Below are positions 1 through 8,259 of a DNA stretch of 64,000 nt, in pieces. A program made the translations under genes and the position numbers. The stretch lies in the NCBI RefSeq assembly GCF_042688525.2, contig NZ_JBHWAB010000001.1:620001-684000 (forward strand), given 5' to 3'. The stretch's first letter is position 1; every line of letters begins with the position of its first letter. The notes below the pieces were generated by a model, which did not search any database, had not been told where the DNA came from, and worked only from the letters and a program-made list of their open reading frames with translations. The stretch comes from Haloimpatiens sp042688525. Its GTDB lineage: Bacteria; Bacillota; Clostridia; Clostridiales; Clostridiaceae.

Positions 1-302
1 TGTCTTTTCTTTTTAGCGGCTGTATAGTGATTTACCATAGAATCTATATTACCTGAGTTTATTAAGAAACCATATTTGGGCCTACCTAATTTTTTAAAAT
101 CATCTATAGTGTTCCAATTTGGTTGAGCTATTATTCCTACCTTAAAACCTTCATTTTCTAAAACTCGTCCTATAATAGCTGTACCAAAAGAAGGATGATC
201 TACATATGCATCGCCTGTTACTATTATAAAATCTAATTGATCAATTTTTTCCTGTTTTAAATCTTCTTTGCTAATCGGTAAAAACTTATTGTTGACTTTC
301 AT
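1..302 (-). CDS. ygiQ: YgiQ-family radical SAM protein, N-terminal part
   Basis: This is the first 100 codons of a gene that runs off the left edge of the window. The start is the ATG whose first base is 302, preceded by a GGAGG ribosome site about 6 nt upstream. The translation opens MKVNNKFLPISKEDLK and contains the block TGDAYVDHPSFGTAIIGRVL followed by a GIIAQPNW segment, which is the B12-binding-like N-terminus typical of UPF0313/YgiQ radical SAM proteins. The radical SAM CxxxCxxC motif would lie outside the window. The cellular role of this family is not well established. It is divergent from the magnesium-responsive unit that starts near 498. Confidence 0.85.
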   Translation of the reverse strand, partial: MKVNNKFLPISKEDLKQEKIDQLDFIIVTGDAYVDHPSFGTAIIGRVLENEGFKVGIIAQPNWNTIDDFKKLGRPKYGFLINSGNIDSMVNHYTAAKKKR

Positions 303-354
303 TATAATCCTCCAATTGAATTTTATTTTAAGAAAAAAGTTAATGGTTAAATTC

Positions 355-385
355 AATAAACTATACAATAAACTATACAATAAAT
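355..385. repeat. Short tandem repeat in AT-rich intergenic DNA
   Basis: A 12-bp unit (CTATACAATAAA) is repeated twice with a partial third copy, between the divergent ygiQ gene and the M-box leader. It lies in promoter-containing DNA and might be a binding site or only slipped-strand expansion. Otherwise 303-497 shows only AT-rich DNA with no ORF. Confidence 0.5.
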
Positions 386-497
386 AATATTAACATAATA
401 ACTTAATATTATAAATCATAATATATCTTTTATTCAATGGGTTGCATTTTAGAGATACTATTAATATAATAATAATATAAAGTAATATTTTAATAAT

Positions 498-700
498 GTT
501 TGGTAGGTGAGGCTCCTATATAGATATATGCTACTGCCCTGAAACATCGAGAGATGCCAATGGGTTAACAGGTATTGCCGTTAAGGTTTTACTTAATGTA
601 GCTGGATTTAGTATATTTATTAAGTCCAAAGCTATATAGTGCTAAAGCTTGTACGAGAGTTTTTAGTAAATTGGAGAGCCTTTTATGAGCTCTTTTTTTA
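498..700 (+). promoter_or_regulatory. M-box (ykoK) Mg2+ riboswitch with terminator
   Basis: The conserved M-box core is plainly readable. It includes GGTGAGGCTCCTATATAGA, then GCTACTGCCC, a loop reading CATCGAGAGATGCCAATGGG, then TTAACAGGTATTGCC. A short stem at about 673-691 followed by a run of seven T (GCTCTTTTTTT) looks like the regulated intrinsic terminator. M-box RNAs fold when Mg2+ is plentiful and switch off downstream Mg2+ uptake genes, usually by termination. The gene downstream encodes an MgtE-related protein, which fits. Boundaries of the aptamer are approximate. Confidence 0.93.
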
Positions 701-738
701 TTTAAAATACAATATTTCAAAAATAGGTGGTGAAATAA

Positions 739-855
739 ATGGACGGTGATCCTCAATTACCGGCGAGTATTAATTTGAGATTAAAAATGAAAAAAGCAGA
801 GAAATATTTATTTAAAAGTTGGTTTTTATATAATAAAGATGTTTTTCTATGGTAA
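739..855 (+). CDS. Putative Mg2+-related leader peptide (38 aa)
   Basis: A small ORF starts at an ATG with a strong ribosome site (AGGTGGTG, about 6 nt upstream) and encodes MDGDPQLPASINLRLKMKKA followed by EKYLFKSWFLYNKDVFLW. It sits between the M-box terminator and the MgtE-like gene. The early acidic residues and prolines (D2, D4, P5, P8) resemble the composition of the enterobacterial MgtL leader peptide, where such N-termini destabilise ribosomes at low Mg2+; that similarity is compositional, not proof of homology. Codons 20-25 encode the 5' arm of a long-range stem whose 3' arm lies just before the next gene's ribosome site. This arrangement is typical of translation-coupled leader control. 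I know of no family name for it. Confidence 0.6.
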   Translation: MDGDPQLPASINLRLKMKKAEKYLFKSWFLYNKDVFLW

Positions 856-966
856 AAATAGTAATTGTATTTTTCCTATGGAAAAGTATCTTTAATAATA
901 ATTTGTTTTATACTTATTAAATATAAAAACTAACTAATTACTATGTTCTAAATAAATATTTCTCTG
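797..966 (+). promoter_or_regulatory. Long-range 18-bp stem between leader ORF and MgtE-like gene
   Basis: Bases 797-814 are perfectly complementary to 949-966, giving an 18-bp inverted repeat separated by 134 nt. The 5' arm is inside the 38-codon leader ORF; the 3' arm ends about 7 nt before the AAGGAGG of the next gene. There is no U-run after it, so it is not an intrinsic terminator. A ribosome on codons 20-25 of the leader would melt the stem, which suggests coupling of leader translation to mRNA folding or stability. Confidence 0.65.
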
Positions 967-987
967 TAAAAAGAAGGAGGAGTATTT

Positions 988-2250
988 ATGAAAAAAACAT
1001 GTAATTTTTATTTAAGTCAAATTTTGAATCAAAGGGTTTATGATGAATTTAACGATTGTATAGGTACTTTAAAGGATATTTATGTAACTACAGATAAAGG
1101 ATATCCAAGAGTTATAGGGTATAAAATAAAAGGAAATAGAGAAGTTTTTAATTATGAATTTAGAAATATTGAATTTTATGAAGATAGTAATAAGTTTACA
1201 ATAAAAGTAAGAGGAGTAAAAGATATAATTCCAAGAAAATATTCTTATTTATTATCCGAAAATCTTTTAAATAAAAAAATTGTTGATGTTAATGGAAAAA
1301 AAGTTATAAAAGTTGAAGATTTAACATTATTTCAAAATGTATCAGAAATAAAAGTTGTTGCAGTAACTTCAGGGATTTTATCGGTAGCTAGAAGAATGGG
1401 AATGAATAGATTTATAAGCAGTATTTATAATATTTTTGGGAAAAAACCTAATGAAGATATTGTTATGTGGGAAAGTGTTGAATCTATAGAAATGGTAGAT
1501 AATAATTTAAGATTGACAGTTCCATATGAAAAATTATCTAAGTTACATCCTGCTGATATTGCGGATATTTTAGAAGATTTGGATACAAAAGATAGGAAAA
1601 AGATATTTGAAAGCTTAGATAGAGATTTAGCTGCAGATACGTTAGAGGAAATTGAACATGAAGTTCAAGTGGATATATTGAAGAGTGTCAATACATTAAG
1701 AATTAAAGAAGTATTAGAAAACATGCCAAATGATGAAATAGCAGATATGTTAGAAGATATGGATCAACAACAAGTTGAAAGAATTTTGTTAAATTTAACA
1801 AAAGATGATGAAAAAGAAATAAGAAATTTAATGCAATATGAAGATGAAACTATTGGAAGTATAATGAATAAAGATTTTATTTCTTTAAATGTGAATATAA
1901 CAGCTCAGGAGACTATTGATATACTAAGACAAACCAAACCAGATGAAGAAGTTATTTATAATATATATATTGTAGATGAGAATCAAAAACTTCAAGGAAT
2001 AGTTCCATTAGTGGATTTAATAACATCTAGTCCAGAGAGTAAGCTAGAAGATATAATGGACTCACAAATAATAACCATAAAAGATGATGAAAGTATTGAT
2101 AAGGCAGTAGAATACTCTTTAAAATATGATCTGTTATCTATACCAGTGATTAATGATGGGGAAAATTTATGTGGTATAGTAATATTGAATGATATCTTTG
2201 ATGAAGTAGTTCCAAATAAATTTAAGAAAAAAATTAGAAAAGCAGTTTAA
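988..2250 (+). CDS. MgtE N-domain/CBS protein with PRC-barrel start, no transporter domain
   Basis: The 420-residue product has a PRC-barrel-like N-terminal third (about residues 8-80 with a second similar stretch to about 170), an MgtE intracellular N-domain (about 180-300, with repeated LHPADIADILEDL and DEIADMLEDM helices) and a pair of CBS domains (about 290-410). The five-helix membrane domain of MgtE Mg2+ channels is absent; there is no hydrophobic segment long enough to span the membrane. It could be a cytosolic Mg2+ or nucleotide sensor, or a partner of a separate channel. The M-box upstream supports a role in Mg2+ homeostasis. The start has AAGGAGG 7 nt upstream. A strong terminator follows directly. 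Confidence 0.85.
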   Translation: MKKTCNFYLSQILNQRVYDEFNDCIGTLKDIYVTTDKGYPRVIGYKIKGNREVFNYEFRNIEFYEDSNKFTIKVRGVKDIIPRKYSYLLSENLLNKKIVDVNGKKVIKVEDLTLFQNVSEIKVVAVTSGILSVARRMGMNRFISSIYNIFGKKPNEDIVMWESVESIEMVDNNLRLTVPYEKLSKLHPADIADILEDLDTKDRKKIFESLDRDLAADTLEEIEHEVQVDILKSVNTLRIKEVLENMPNDEIADMLEDMDQQQVERILLNLTKDDEKEIRNLMQYEDETIGSIMNKDFISLNVNITAQETIDILRQTKPDEEVIYNIYIVDENQKLQGIVPLVDLITSSPESKLEDIMDSQIITIKDDESIDKAVEYSLKYDLLSIPVINDGENLCGIVILNDIFDEVVPNKFKKKIRKAV

Positions 2251-2260
2251 TTATATTTTA

Positions 2261-2292
2261 AAAGGTGGTTAAAAAAATTAACCACCTTTTTG
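2261..2292 (+). terminator. Intrinsic terminator after MgtE-like gene
   Basis: An 11-bp stem (AAAGGTGGTTA with TAACCACCTTT) is followed by a T run. Confidence 0.9.
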
Positions 2293-2359
2293 TTGTATTT
2301 TTATGTAATTTTAAGCACAAAATAATAATGCTACTAATAGTGTAAAGGGGTGCTTAAGA

Positions 2360-3058
2360 TTGAATAAAAATTTTATTAGAAAGTTAGCTATTTGTTTATT
2401 AATGGTTTTTGGTACATATAGTATTAGTTATGTATATCTCATGCCATATAAAAATGCAGTAAATGTAGTAACATATAAGTATGGTTCTAAAGGTGGTTTG
2501 GTATATAAAATTCAAGATAAATTAAAACGATGGGGTTATTATAAAGGTTCAATAGATGGAATATATGGATATCAGACATATAAGGCTGTTAGATATTTTC
2601 AATCTAAAAATGGATTAGGTGTAGATGGGATAGTAGGAAATAAAACACTATCAGCATTAGGTATATATGTTAAAACAAATACCACATCTACAAGATATTC
2701 TTCAAATAATCAAGATGTTAATTTGTTAGCAAGATTAATAAATGGAGAGGCACGGGGTGAGCCATATGAAGGACAGGTGGCAGTAGGAGCTGTTGTTCTA
2801 AATAGAGTAAAAGATCCCCGTTTTCCATCTACTGTAGCAGGAGTAATTTATCAACCGGGGGCATTTACAGCTATAGTTGATGGACAAATAAATGCTAATT
2901 TAAGACAAAGTTCTATAAATGCTGCAAGAGATGCTTTGAATGGATGGGATCCTTCAGGAGGTGCTGTTTATTACTATAATCCTGCAAAAACTACAAATAA
3001 ATGGATATGGTCAAGACCTCTGATAAAAATAATAGGAAAGCATAGATTTTGTAGATAA
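2360..3058 (+). CDS. sleB: Spore cortex-lytic enzyme, SleB-like
   Basis: The 232-residue protein begins with a hydrophobic signal or anchor (about residues 9-30), then a peptidoglycan-binding type 1 domain (about 42-100, containing KLKRWGYYKGSIDGIYGYQT) and a SleB/CwlJ hydrolase domain (about 120-232, with LLARLINGEARGEPYEGQVA and AVGAVVLNRV; the Glu in INGEARGE is the family's catalytic candidate). SleB-type lytic transglycosylases degrade the muramic-lactam cortex when spores germinate. The start is TTG behind AAAGGGGTG; the usual partner ypeB is not next to it. Whether it acts in germination or in vegetative wall turnover cannot be told from the sequence, but the domain order is that of SleB. 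Confidence 0.85.
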   Translation: MNKNFIRKLAICLLMVFGTYSISYVYLMPYKNAVNVVTYKYGSKGGLVYKIQDKLKRWGYYKGSIDGIYGYQTYKAVRYFQSKNGLGVDGIVGNKTLSALGIYVKTNTTSTRYSSNNQDVNLLARLINGEARGEPYEGQVAVGAVVLNRVKDPRFPSTVAGVIYQPGAFTAIVDGQINANLRQSSINAARDALNGWDPSGGAVYYYNPAKTTNKWIWSRPLIKIIGKHRFCR

Positions 3059-3063
3059 TATAG

Positions 3064-3092
3064 TTGACAATTTAGAAGTTCGATAATATAAT
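3064..3092 (+). promoter_or_regulatory. Consensus sigma-A promoter for cysE
   Basis: TTGACA at 3064-3069 and TATAAT at 3087-3092 are separated by exactly 17 nt, both perfect consensus. Transcription would begin near 3099, leaving an untranslated leader of about 190 nt before cysE. I do not see a T-box or other known riboswitch in that leader. Confidence 0.8.
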
Positions 3093-3286
3093 GTAACATA
3101 ACTAATTCATACTAAAATACTCGGATATAAGTATCACATTATAGTATTAAGAGATAATTTAACTTTTAATAGATAAAAAAGGTAATAAAAAGTATAAAAC
3201 TACAAAGTTTAAAGAGCAATTAATCATATTCTATTTGAACTCTATTCTTTGAATTTTGTTTTAATTAAGTATTAGGGGGAAAAATT

Positions 3287-3880
3287 TTGTTTAAAAAATT
3301 GATATATGACTTGGATGTTGTAATAAAAAATGATCCAGCGGCAAGAAATAGATTAGAGGTATTTTTATTATATCCATCAGTACATGCTATGATTAATCAT
3401 AGAATAGCACATTTTTTATATAAAAAAAGATTATTTTTTTTAGCGAGATTAATATCTCAAATATCTAGATTTTTTACTGGTATAGAAATTCATCCTGGGG
3501 CTAAAATTGGTATGGGATTGTTTATTGATCATGGTATGGGAGTAGTAATAGGAGAAACGGCAGAAATAGGTGATGATGTAGTGTTATATCACGGAGTAAC
3601 TTTAGGAGGAACTGGTAAGGAAAAAGGTAAAAGACATCCAACAGTAGGAAATAAGGTACTTATAGGAAGTGGAGCTAAGGTATTAGGACCAATTAAAATT
3701 GGCTGTAATGCTAAGATAGGAGCCAATTCAGTAGTATTAAAAGATGTTCCTGCAAATTGTACTGCAGTTGGAATACCAGCAAGAATTATTAGAGAGAAAA
3801 AAATACAATTAACTACAGATGAGGCTGTATTAAATAATGATTACAGTGATGAAAATAAATATGAAGAGAAAGTTGTTTAA
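3287..3880 (+). CDS. cysE: Serine O-acetyltransferase
   Basis: CysE transfers acetyl from acetyl-CoA to L-serine, giving O-acetylserine for cysteine synthesis in the cytosol. The 197-residue product has the short helical N-terminal part and a left-handed beta-helix of hexapeptide repeats (from about residue 60), with the signature HPGAKIG, the active-site region DHGMGVVIGETAEIGDDV, YHGVTLGGTG and the end of the helix GANSVVLKDVPANCTAVGIPAR. Its length fits the short bacterial SAT type. It starts with TTG 8 nt after AGGGGGA. The gene is single, with its own promoter and terminator; no cysK is adjacent. Confidence 0.95.
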   Translation: MFKKLIYDLDVVIKNDPAARNRLEVFLLYPSVHAMINHRIAHFLYKKRLFFLARLISQISRFFTGIEIHPGAKIGMGLFIDHGMGVVIGETAEIGDDVVLYHGVTLGGTGKEKGKRHPTVGNKVLIGSGAKVLGPIKIGCNAKIGANSVVLKDVPANCTAVGIPARIIREKKIQLTTDEAVLNNDYSDENKYEEKVV

Positions 3881-3890
3881 TTTATAATAT

Positions 3891-3942
3891 AAAAACATAT
3901 ATCTAAAAAATGTTTGTTTACTTTTAGGTATATGTTTTTTTT
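3891..3942 (+). terminator. Terminator after cysE
   Basis: A 16-bp stem with one G-U pair (AAACATATATCTAAAA with TTTTAGGTATATGTTT) is followed by a T run. Confidence 0.85.
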
Positions 3943-4069
3943 TATGCAATATGTGCCTTTATTTTGTATGTTCCAAAATTTTGAAAATATTAATTATTAA
4001 ATAGACTTTTATGTAAAATCAAATTATAATATAATATAGGATGTTATTTTAAAGAAAGGTGGAATTGAT

Positions 4070-4792
4070 ATGATTTCTCCTATAGCACTAAAGCTTATGG
4101 AAATCTTACCTGACAAAATGATAATTTCTTTATCTAAAAAAATATTAGGTTATTATATAAACAATTATGCTAATATAAAAGTAGAGGGAAAGGAATTTAT
4201 AGAAAAAATAGATGGTCCCATTTTATTTATAGGAAATCATTTAAGTAATTCAGATGGACTAGTATTAGATAAGGTACTAAAAGATAAAGATGTTACTTTT
4301 GTTGCAGGTATAAAGTTAAGTAGTAATAGGCTTACAAAATTAGGAATAAATATTGTAAAAACCATTCCTATTAAACCAAATTCCGCAGATAAAGATGCTA
4401 TTTCAAATGTAGTAAAAAAAGTAAAACAAGGTAATAATGTTCTTATTTTTCCTGAAGGCACAAGAAGTAGGACAGGTAAAATGATAGAAGGTAAGCAAGG
4501 AATATTGCTAATAGCTAAACTCACAAAAGTACCAATAGTTCCTGTAGGAATGTGGGGAACAGAAAAGCTTTTACCAATAGACGATAAGGATATGGGTAAA
4601 GAAAAGTTTCAACATGCTGATGTACATGTAAAGATAGGCAAACCAATAAAACTTCCTACTAAACAACAAGGTGAGGATAAAAAACATTACAGATATAGAT
4701 GTATGGATTACATAATGGGAAATATAGCGAAATTACTTCCAGAAAGTTATAGAGGAGTTTATTCAGAAACAGTCCAAGGTATTGACGAATAA
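4070..4792 (+). CDS. plsC: 1-acyl-sn-glycerol-3-phosphate acyltransferase
   Basis: PlsC acylates lysophosphatidate to phosphatidate at the membrane during phospholipid synthesis. The 240-residue protein shows the four acyltransferase motifs: NHLSNSD (block I, the catalytic NHxxxxD), a basic middle segment, FPEGTRSR (block III, substrate binding) and VPIVPVGMWGTE (block IV). The N-terminal helix is only moderately hydrophobic. The start ATG lies 8 nt after AAAGGTGG. It appears monocistronic, between the cysE terminator and its own terminator. The exact acyl acceptor is inferred from the family; related enzymes can act on other lysophospholipids. Confidence 0.88.
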   Translation: MISPIALKLMEILPDKMIISLSKKILGYYINNYANIKVEGKEFIEKIDGPILFIGNHLSNSDGLVLDKVLKDKDVTFVAGIKLSSNRLTKLGINIVKTIPIKPNSADKDAISNVVKKVKQGNNVLIFPEGTRSRTGKMIEGKQGILLIAKLTKVPIVPVGMWGTEKLLPIDDKDMGKEKFQHADVHVKIGKPIKLPTKQQGEDKKHYRYRCMDYIMGNIAKLLPESYRGVYSETVQGIDE

Positions 4793-4831
4793 TATATTAA
4801 GGATTTTTGTATGAAAGTTAAGTTGTATTAT

Positions 4832-4876
4832 AGTTAGTATTTCTAGAATGCGTAGAAGTACTAACTTTTTATTTTT
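4832..4876 (+). terminator. Terminator after plsC
   Basis: A 14-bp stem with one G-U pair (AGTTAGTATTTCTA with TAGAAGTACTAACT) and a T-rich tail. Confidence 0.85.
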
Positions 4877-4949
4877 ATCATTTTATGTTAAATTAAAATG
4901 TAAATGGATAAAATATAGGTAAAAGTACTTAAAAGAAAGGATATAAGTT

Positions 4950-5585
4950 ATGGACAAACAAATAATTTCTAAAGTATTAGATATTTTAGCTAACACATAT
5001 AAAGGTGTGAAATGTGGTTTAAATTTTGATTCTCCATATGAGTTATTAGTATCTACAATATTAAGTGCTCAATGCACTGATGAAAGAGTAAATAAAGTAA
5101 CTGAAGAATTATATAAAGAATATAATACACCACAAAAAATGGTGACCTTATCTCAAGAACAGTTAGGAGAAAAAATAAAATCTTGTGGCCTTTATAAGAA
5201 TAAAAGTAAAAATATTCTTAGTGCAACTAAGGATATTTTAAATAAATTTAACGGAAAAATTCCTAATACTAGACAAGAACTTATGACTTTAGCAGGGGTT
5301 GGTAGAAAAACTGCTAATGTAGTTTTATCAAATGCATTTAATGTGCCAGCAATTGCAGTAGATACTCATGTATTTAGAGTAGCTAATAGAATAGGAATTG
5401 GTAAAGGCAAAAATGTAAATGAAGTTGAAAAGCAGCTTATGCAAAATGTTCCTAAGGAAATGTGGAGTGATACTCATCATTATATAATATGGCATGGTAG
5501 AAAGATATGTAAAGCAAGAAAACCTGAATGCAGTAAATGCCCTTTAAATAATTATTGCGAATATTATAAAGATAATAAAGAATAA
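4950..5585 (+). CDS. nth: Endonuclease III (DNA glycosylase/AP lyase)
   Basis: Nth excises oxidised pyrimidines and cuts abasic sites in base-excision repair. The 211-residue protein carries the helix-hairpin-helix LMTLAGVGRKTANVVL with the catalytic Lys in GRKT, followed by the conserved Asp in VDTHVFRVANR. The C-terminal [4Fe-4S] loop has the exact spacing C-x6-C-x2-C-x5-C (CKARKPECSKCPLNNYC). Length is typical of the family. AAAGGATA precedes the ATG. The malic-enzyme gene follows after 83 bp with no clear terminator between, so they may be co-transcribed. Confidence 0.95.
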   Translation: MDKQIISKVLDILANTYKGVKCGLNFDSPYELLVSTILSAQCTDERVNKVTEELYKEYNTPQKMVTLSQEQLGEKIKSCGLYKNKSKNILSATKDILNKFNGKIPNTRQELMTLAGVGRKTANVVLSNAFNVPAIAVDTHVFRVANRIGIGKGKNVNEVEKQLMQNVPKEMWSDTHHYIIWHGRKICKARKPECSKCPLNNYCEYYKDNKE

Positions 5586-5668
5586 AAAGTTAATAATATT
5601 GAATTATCTAATTCAAGTGTTACAATAATCTTAGAGGAAATTATGCATAAATTTGGGAGGGCATAGTC

Positions 5669-6841
5669 ATGGATATTAGAAGTGAAGCACTAAATGTACA
5701 TAAGCAATTAAAAGGAAAATTAGAGATTGTAGGAAAAATGGATGTTAAATCAATGAAAGATTTATCCATAGCATATACGCCAGGGGTAGCTGAACCTTGT
5801 GTTCAGATATCAAAACAAAAGGATAAAGTATATGATTACACTATGAAAAGTAATACCGTAGCAGTAGTTACTAATGGAACAGCAGTATTAGGGCTGGGAA
5901 ATATAGGACCAGAAGCAGGACTTCCTGTTATGGAAGGAAAAGCACTTTTATTTAAAGAATTTTCAGGAGTAAATGCTGTACCAATTTGTTTAGATACAGA
6001 AAATCCAGATGAAGTTATTAATGCTGTAAAATTAATAGCACCTTCTTTTGGTGGAATTAATCTTGAGGATATAAAAGCCCCAGAATGTTTTTATATTGAA
6101 CAAAAATTGAAAGAAGAGTTAGATATTCCAGTATTTCATGATGATCAACATGGGACAGCTGTAGTAGTTCTTGCAGGAGTTTATAATGCATTAAGACTTG
6201 TAAATAAAAATGTGGAAGATGTAAAGGTTATTATAAATGGAGCAGGTTCAGCTGGAATAGCAATTTGTAAGTTGCTTTTAAAAGCTGGAATAAAAAATAT
6301 AGTTATGTGTGATAAGTTTGGTGCAGTAGTAGAAGAAGATTGTAATTTAAATGATGCTCAAAAAGAAATTTCTAAGGTTACAAACAGAAACTTTGAAAAA
6401 GGAGAATTAAAAGAAGTAATAAAAGGTAAAGATATTTTCATAGGAGTATCTGCACCAGGTGTACTTACAAAAGAAATGGTACAAACTATGAATAAAGATA
6501 GTATAGTATTTGCTATGGCTAATCCAACACCTGAAATTATGCCAAACGAGGCAAAAGAGGCTGGAGCAAGAATAGTAGCTACAGGAAGATCAGATTTTCC
6601 AAATCAAATAAATAATGTTTTAGTATTTCCAGGAATTTTTAAAGGAGCATTGGAAGTAAGAGCTACTGAAATTAATGACGAGATGAAATTGGCTGCAGCA
6701 AGAGGTATTGCAAATATTGTTAATGATAAAGAGCTAAATGAAGAAAATATAATTCCTAATGCATTTAATAAGAGTGTGTCAAATTCTGTAGCAAATGAGG
6801 TTAAAAGAATAGCAAAAGAAATGGGAATAGCAAGGGTATAA
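5669..6841 (+). CDS. NAD(P)-dependent malic enzyme (oxaloacetate-decarboxylating)
   Basis: Malic enzyme converts L-malate to pyruvate and CO2 with reduction of NAD(P). The 390-residue product is of the short bacterial type. It has the N-terminal malate-binding part with SIAYTPGVAEPC and the metal-site block PVFHDDQHGTAVVVLAGV, then a Rossmann domain with INGAGSAGIAICKLL (about residues 187-205) and a conserved AMANPTPEI. The start ATG is preceded by GGGAGGG. A strong hairpin terminator follows. Cofactor preference (NAD or NADP) is not decided here. Confidence 0.93.
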   Translation: MDIRSEALNVHKQLKGKLEIVGKMDVKSMKDLSIAYTPGVAEPCVQISKQKDKVYDYTMKSNTVAVVTNGTAVLGLGNIGPEAGLPVMEGKALLFKEFSGVNAVPICLDTENPDEVINAVKLIAPSFGGINLEDIKAPECFYIEQKLKEELDIPVFHDDQHGTAVVVLAGVYNALRLVNKNVEDVKVIINGAGSAGIAICKLLLKAGIKNIVMCDKFGAVVEEDCNLNDAQKEISKVTNRNFEKGELKEVIKGKDIFIGVSAPGVLTKEMVQTMNKDSIVFAMANPTPEIMPNEAKEAGARIVATGRSDFPNQINNVLVFPGIFKGALEVRATEINDEMKLAAARGIANIVNDKELNEENIIPNAFNKSVSNSVANEVKRIAKEMGIARV

Positions 6842-6881
6842 GAATATAGAAACATAATCCAAGGATTCTGTATATAGTCTC

Positions 6882-6947
6882 AAAAAGCATATATTGCGTA
6901 AAAAACATTTGAACAAGTTTTTTATGCACTGTATGCTTTTACTTTTT
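6882..6947 (+). terminator. Long hairpin terminator after malic enzyme
   Basis: A long imperfect stem (AAAAGCATATATTGCGTAAA with its near-complement ending in GTATGCTTTT) followed by a short T run. The rest of 6948-7232 has no ORF or recognisable RNA. Confidence 0.75.
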
Positions 6948-7232
6948 GTATTGAGGTTTATTTTTCACCTGACAAAGTGTAAGTTAATAAAAAACTAGCC
7001 TCTGAGTACTTTTTTTATAACTTTGAAACATTAGTAGTAATATTTTGGCTTGAATTGAATAATATTGTAACAGGTGGACAAAGATATCAATATATATAGA
7101 ATATATTAACATTGAATTACATATGTTAATAAAATGTATTTTATAAAAAAGTACTAAAACTGCTACTGTTTATATCAGAGGATAAAAGGATTTTAATGTT
7201 AAATTAGAAAAATAACATTGAGGGGTGAAAAT

Positions 7233-8024
7233 GTGAGGAAAGATAAATCAAAAATTATAAGATTAATATTTAAATTTTGTATAGTACTTATATTTATTTT
7301 TACATTTAGTTATAGTACAAGGTTCAATAATACCAATATAAAAATTTATGGTGACAATGATAATGAAAGTGTTAAATTGTCATGTAAAAAAAATAGTAAA
7401 GATAGTAGTAATAAATTAGTTAAGCTATTTTGTTTGGATAGTGACAAAACGTTAGATTATAGAGGATATGCTGAATATGGTTATTTTTTAAGAGCAGATA
7501 GTGTTGAGGTTAAAGATAATAAAACAATTATAAATATGTTAGCAAAATTACATGATCAATGCACTTTTGCGGATATATATTTAAAGTATGAAGTTGATAA
7601 TGAAAAAATAATACAAAAAGTTAATGTTAATTATAGTTCTTCAGAAAAAAAAGAAGCTAATATATTAAATTCTATAATACCAGAAAAAGTTATTTTAAAA
7701 TTGCCTCTAAAGAAAGAAAGTTCTTGGGAACAAAAATTTGAGTATAATGGAAAAGAGTATAAAGCACTTACAAAAATAGAGAATATAAGTGAAGAAAAAG
7801 GTGTGAAAAAATATGAAACAAAGACTATAGTAGATAATATAAAAGGATTTCAAAATAATAAGTATGTAGAAAAATGTGTTTATGAGGAAGGAAAGGGATT
7901 AGTTAAATTTGATATGACAGTTCCTATTAATTCATCATATTCATGTTGTGAAGGAAAGGAATTTGGATATTCTTTCAATAATATAATTATAGATAAAAAG
8001 CATGAGATTATTAAAGATAAATAA
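7233..8024 (+). CDS. Secreted or membrane-anchored protein of unknown function
   Basis: I do not recognise the family. The best start is GTG at 7233, 5 nt after GAGGGGTG; an upstream in-frame TTG at 7218 overlaps that ribosome site. The product of 263 residues has a basic N-terminus, one hydrophobic segment (about residues 8-27, reading LIFKFCIVLIFIFTFSY) and then a soluble, Lys/Glu/Asn-rich, mainly beta-predicted part. No lipobox and no catalytic motif is visible. Four cysteines occur in the extracellular part (two adjacent in SYSCCEGKEF). It has its own strong terminator and lies alone between malic enzyme and a histidine kinase gene. Confidence 0.6.
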   Translation: MRKDKSKIIRLIFKFCIVLIFIFTFSYSTRFNNTNIKIYGDNDNESVKLSCKKNSKDSSNKLVKLFCLDSDKTLDYRGYAEYGYFLRADSVEVKDNKTIINMLAKLHDQCTFADIYLKYEVDNEKIIQKVNVNYSSSEKKEANILNSIIPEKVILKLPLKKESSWEQKFEYNGKEYKALTKIENISEEKGVKKYETKTIVDNIKGFQNNKYVEKCVYEEGKGLVKFDMTVPINSSYSCCEGKEFGYSFNNIIIDKKHEIIKDK

Positions 8025-8040
8025 TTAATATAGGTAAGAG

Positions 8041-8080
8041 AATAGGTAATAGCACTATAGAAGTGCTATTACCTATTTTG
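8041..8080 (+). terminator. Strong terminator, 15-bp stem
   Basis: Perfect stem AATAGGTAATAGCAC with GTGCTATTACCTATT around a 7-nt loop, then TTTTGTT. Confidence 0.92.
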
Positions 8081-8259
8081 TTATTATATAGTATTATAAG
8101 TTATAATTTTAAATAGGTAATAATTTAACTTTTATTCTAATAAATGATATTTTTATGGTATTATATAGATATTGAATTAAGGTATTGGATTTGAATATCA
8201 AATAAATTTGCATTAGAATTACTATGCATAATTAGTTAAGGATAGGGGTAGAGTGGTAT

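Noticed and set aside
3099..3286. T-box leader for cysE
   Set aside because: No AGGGTGG-type T-box sequence and no antiterminator or terminator pair could be found.
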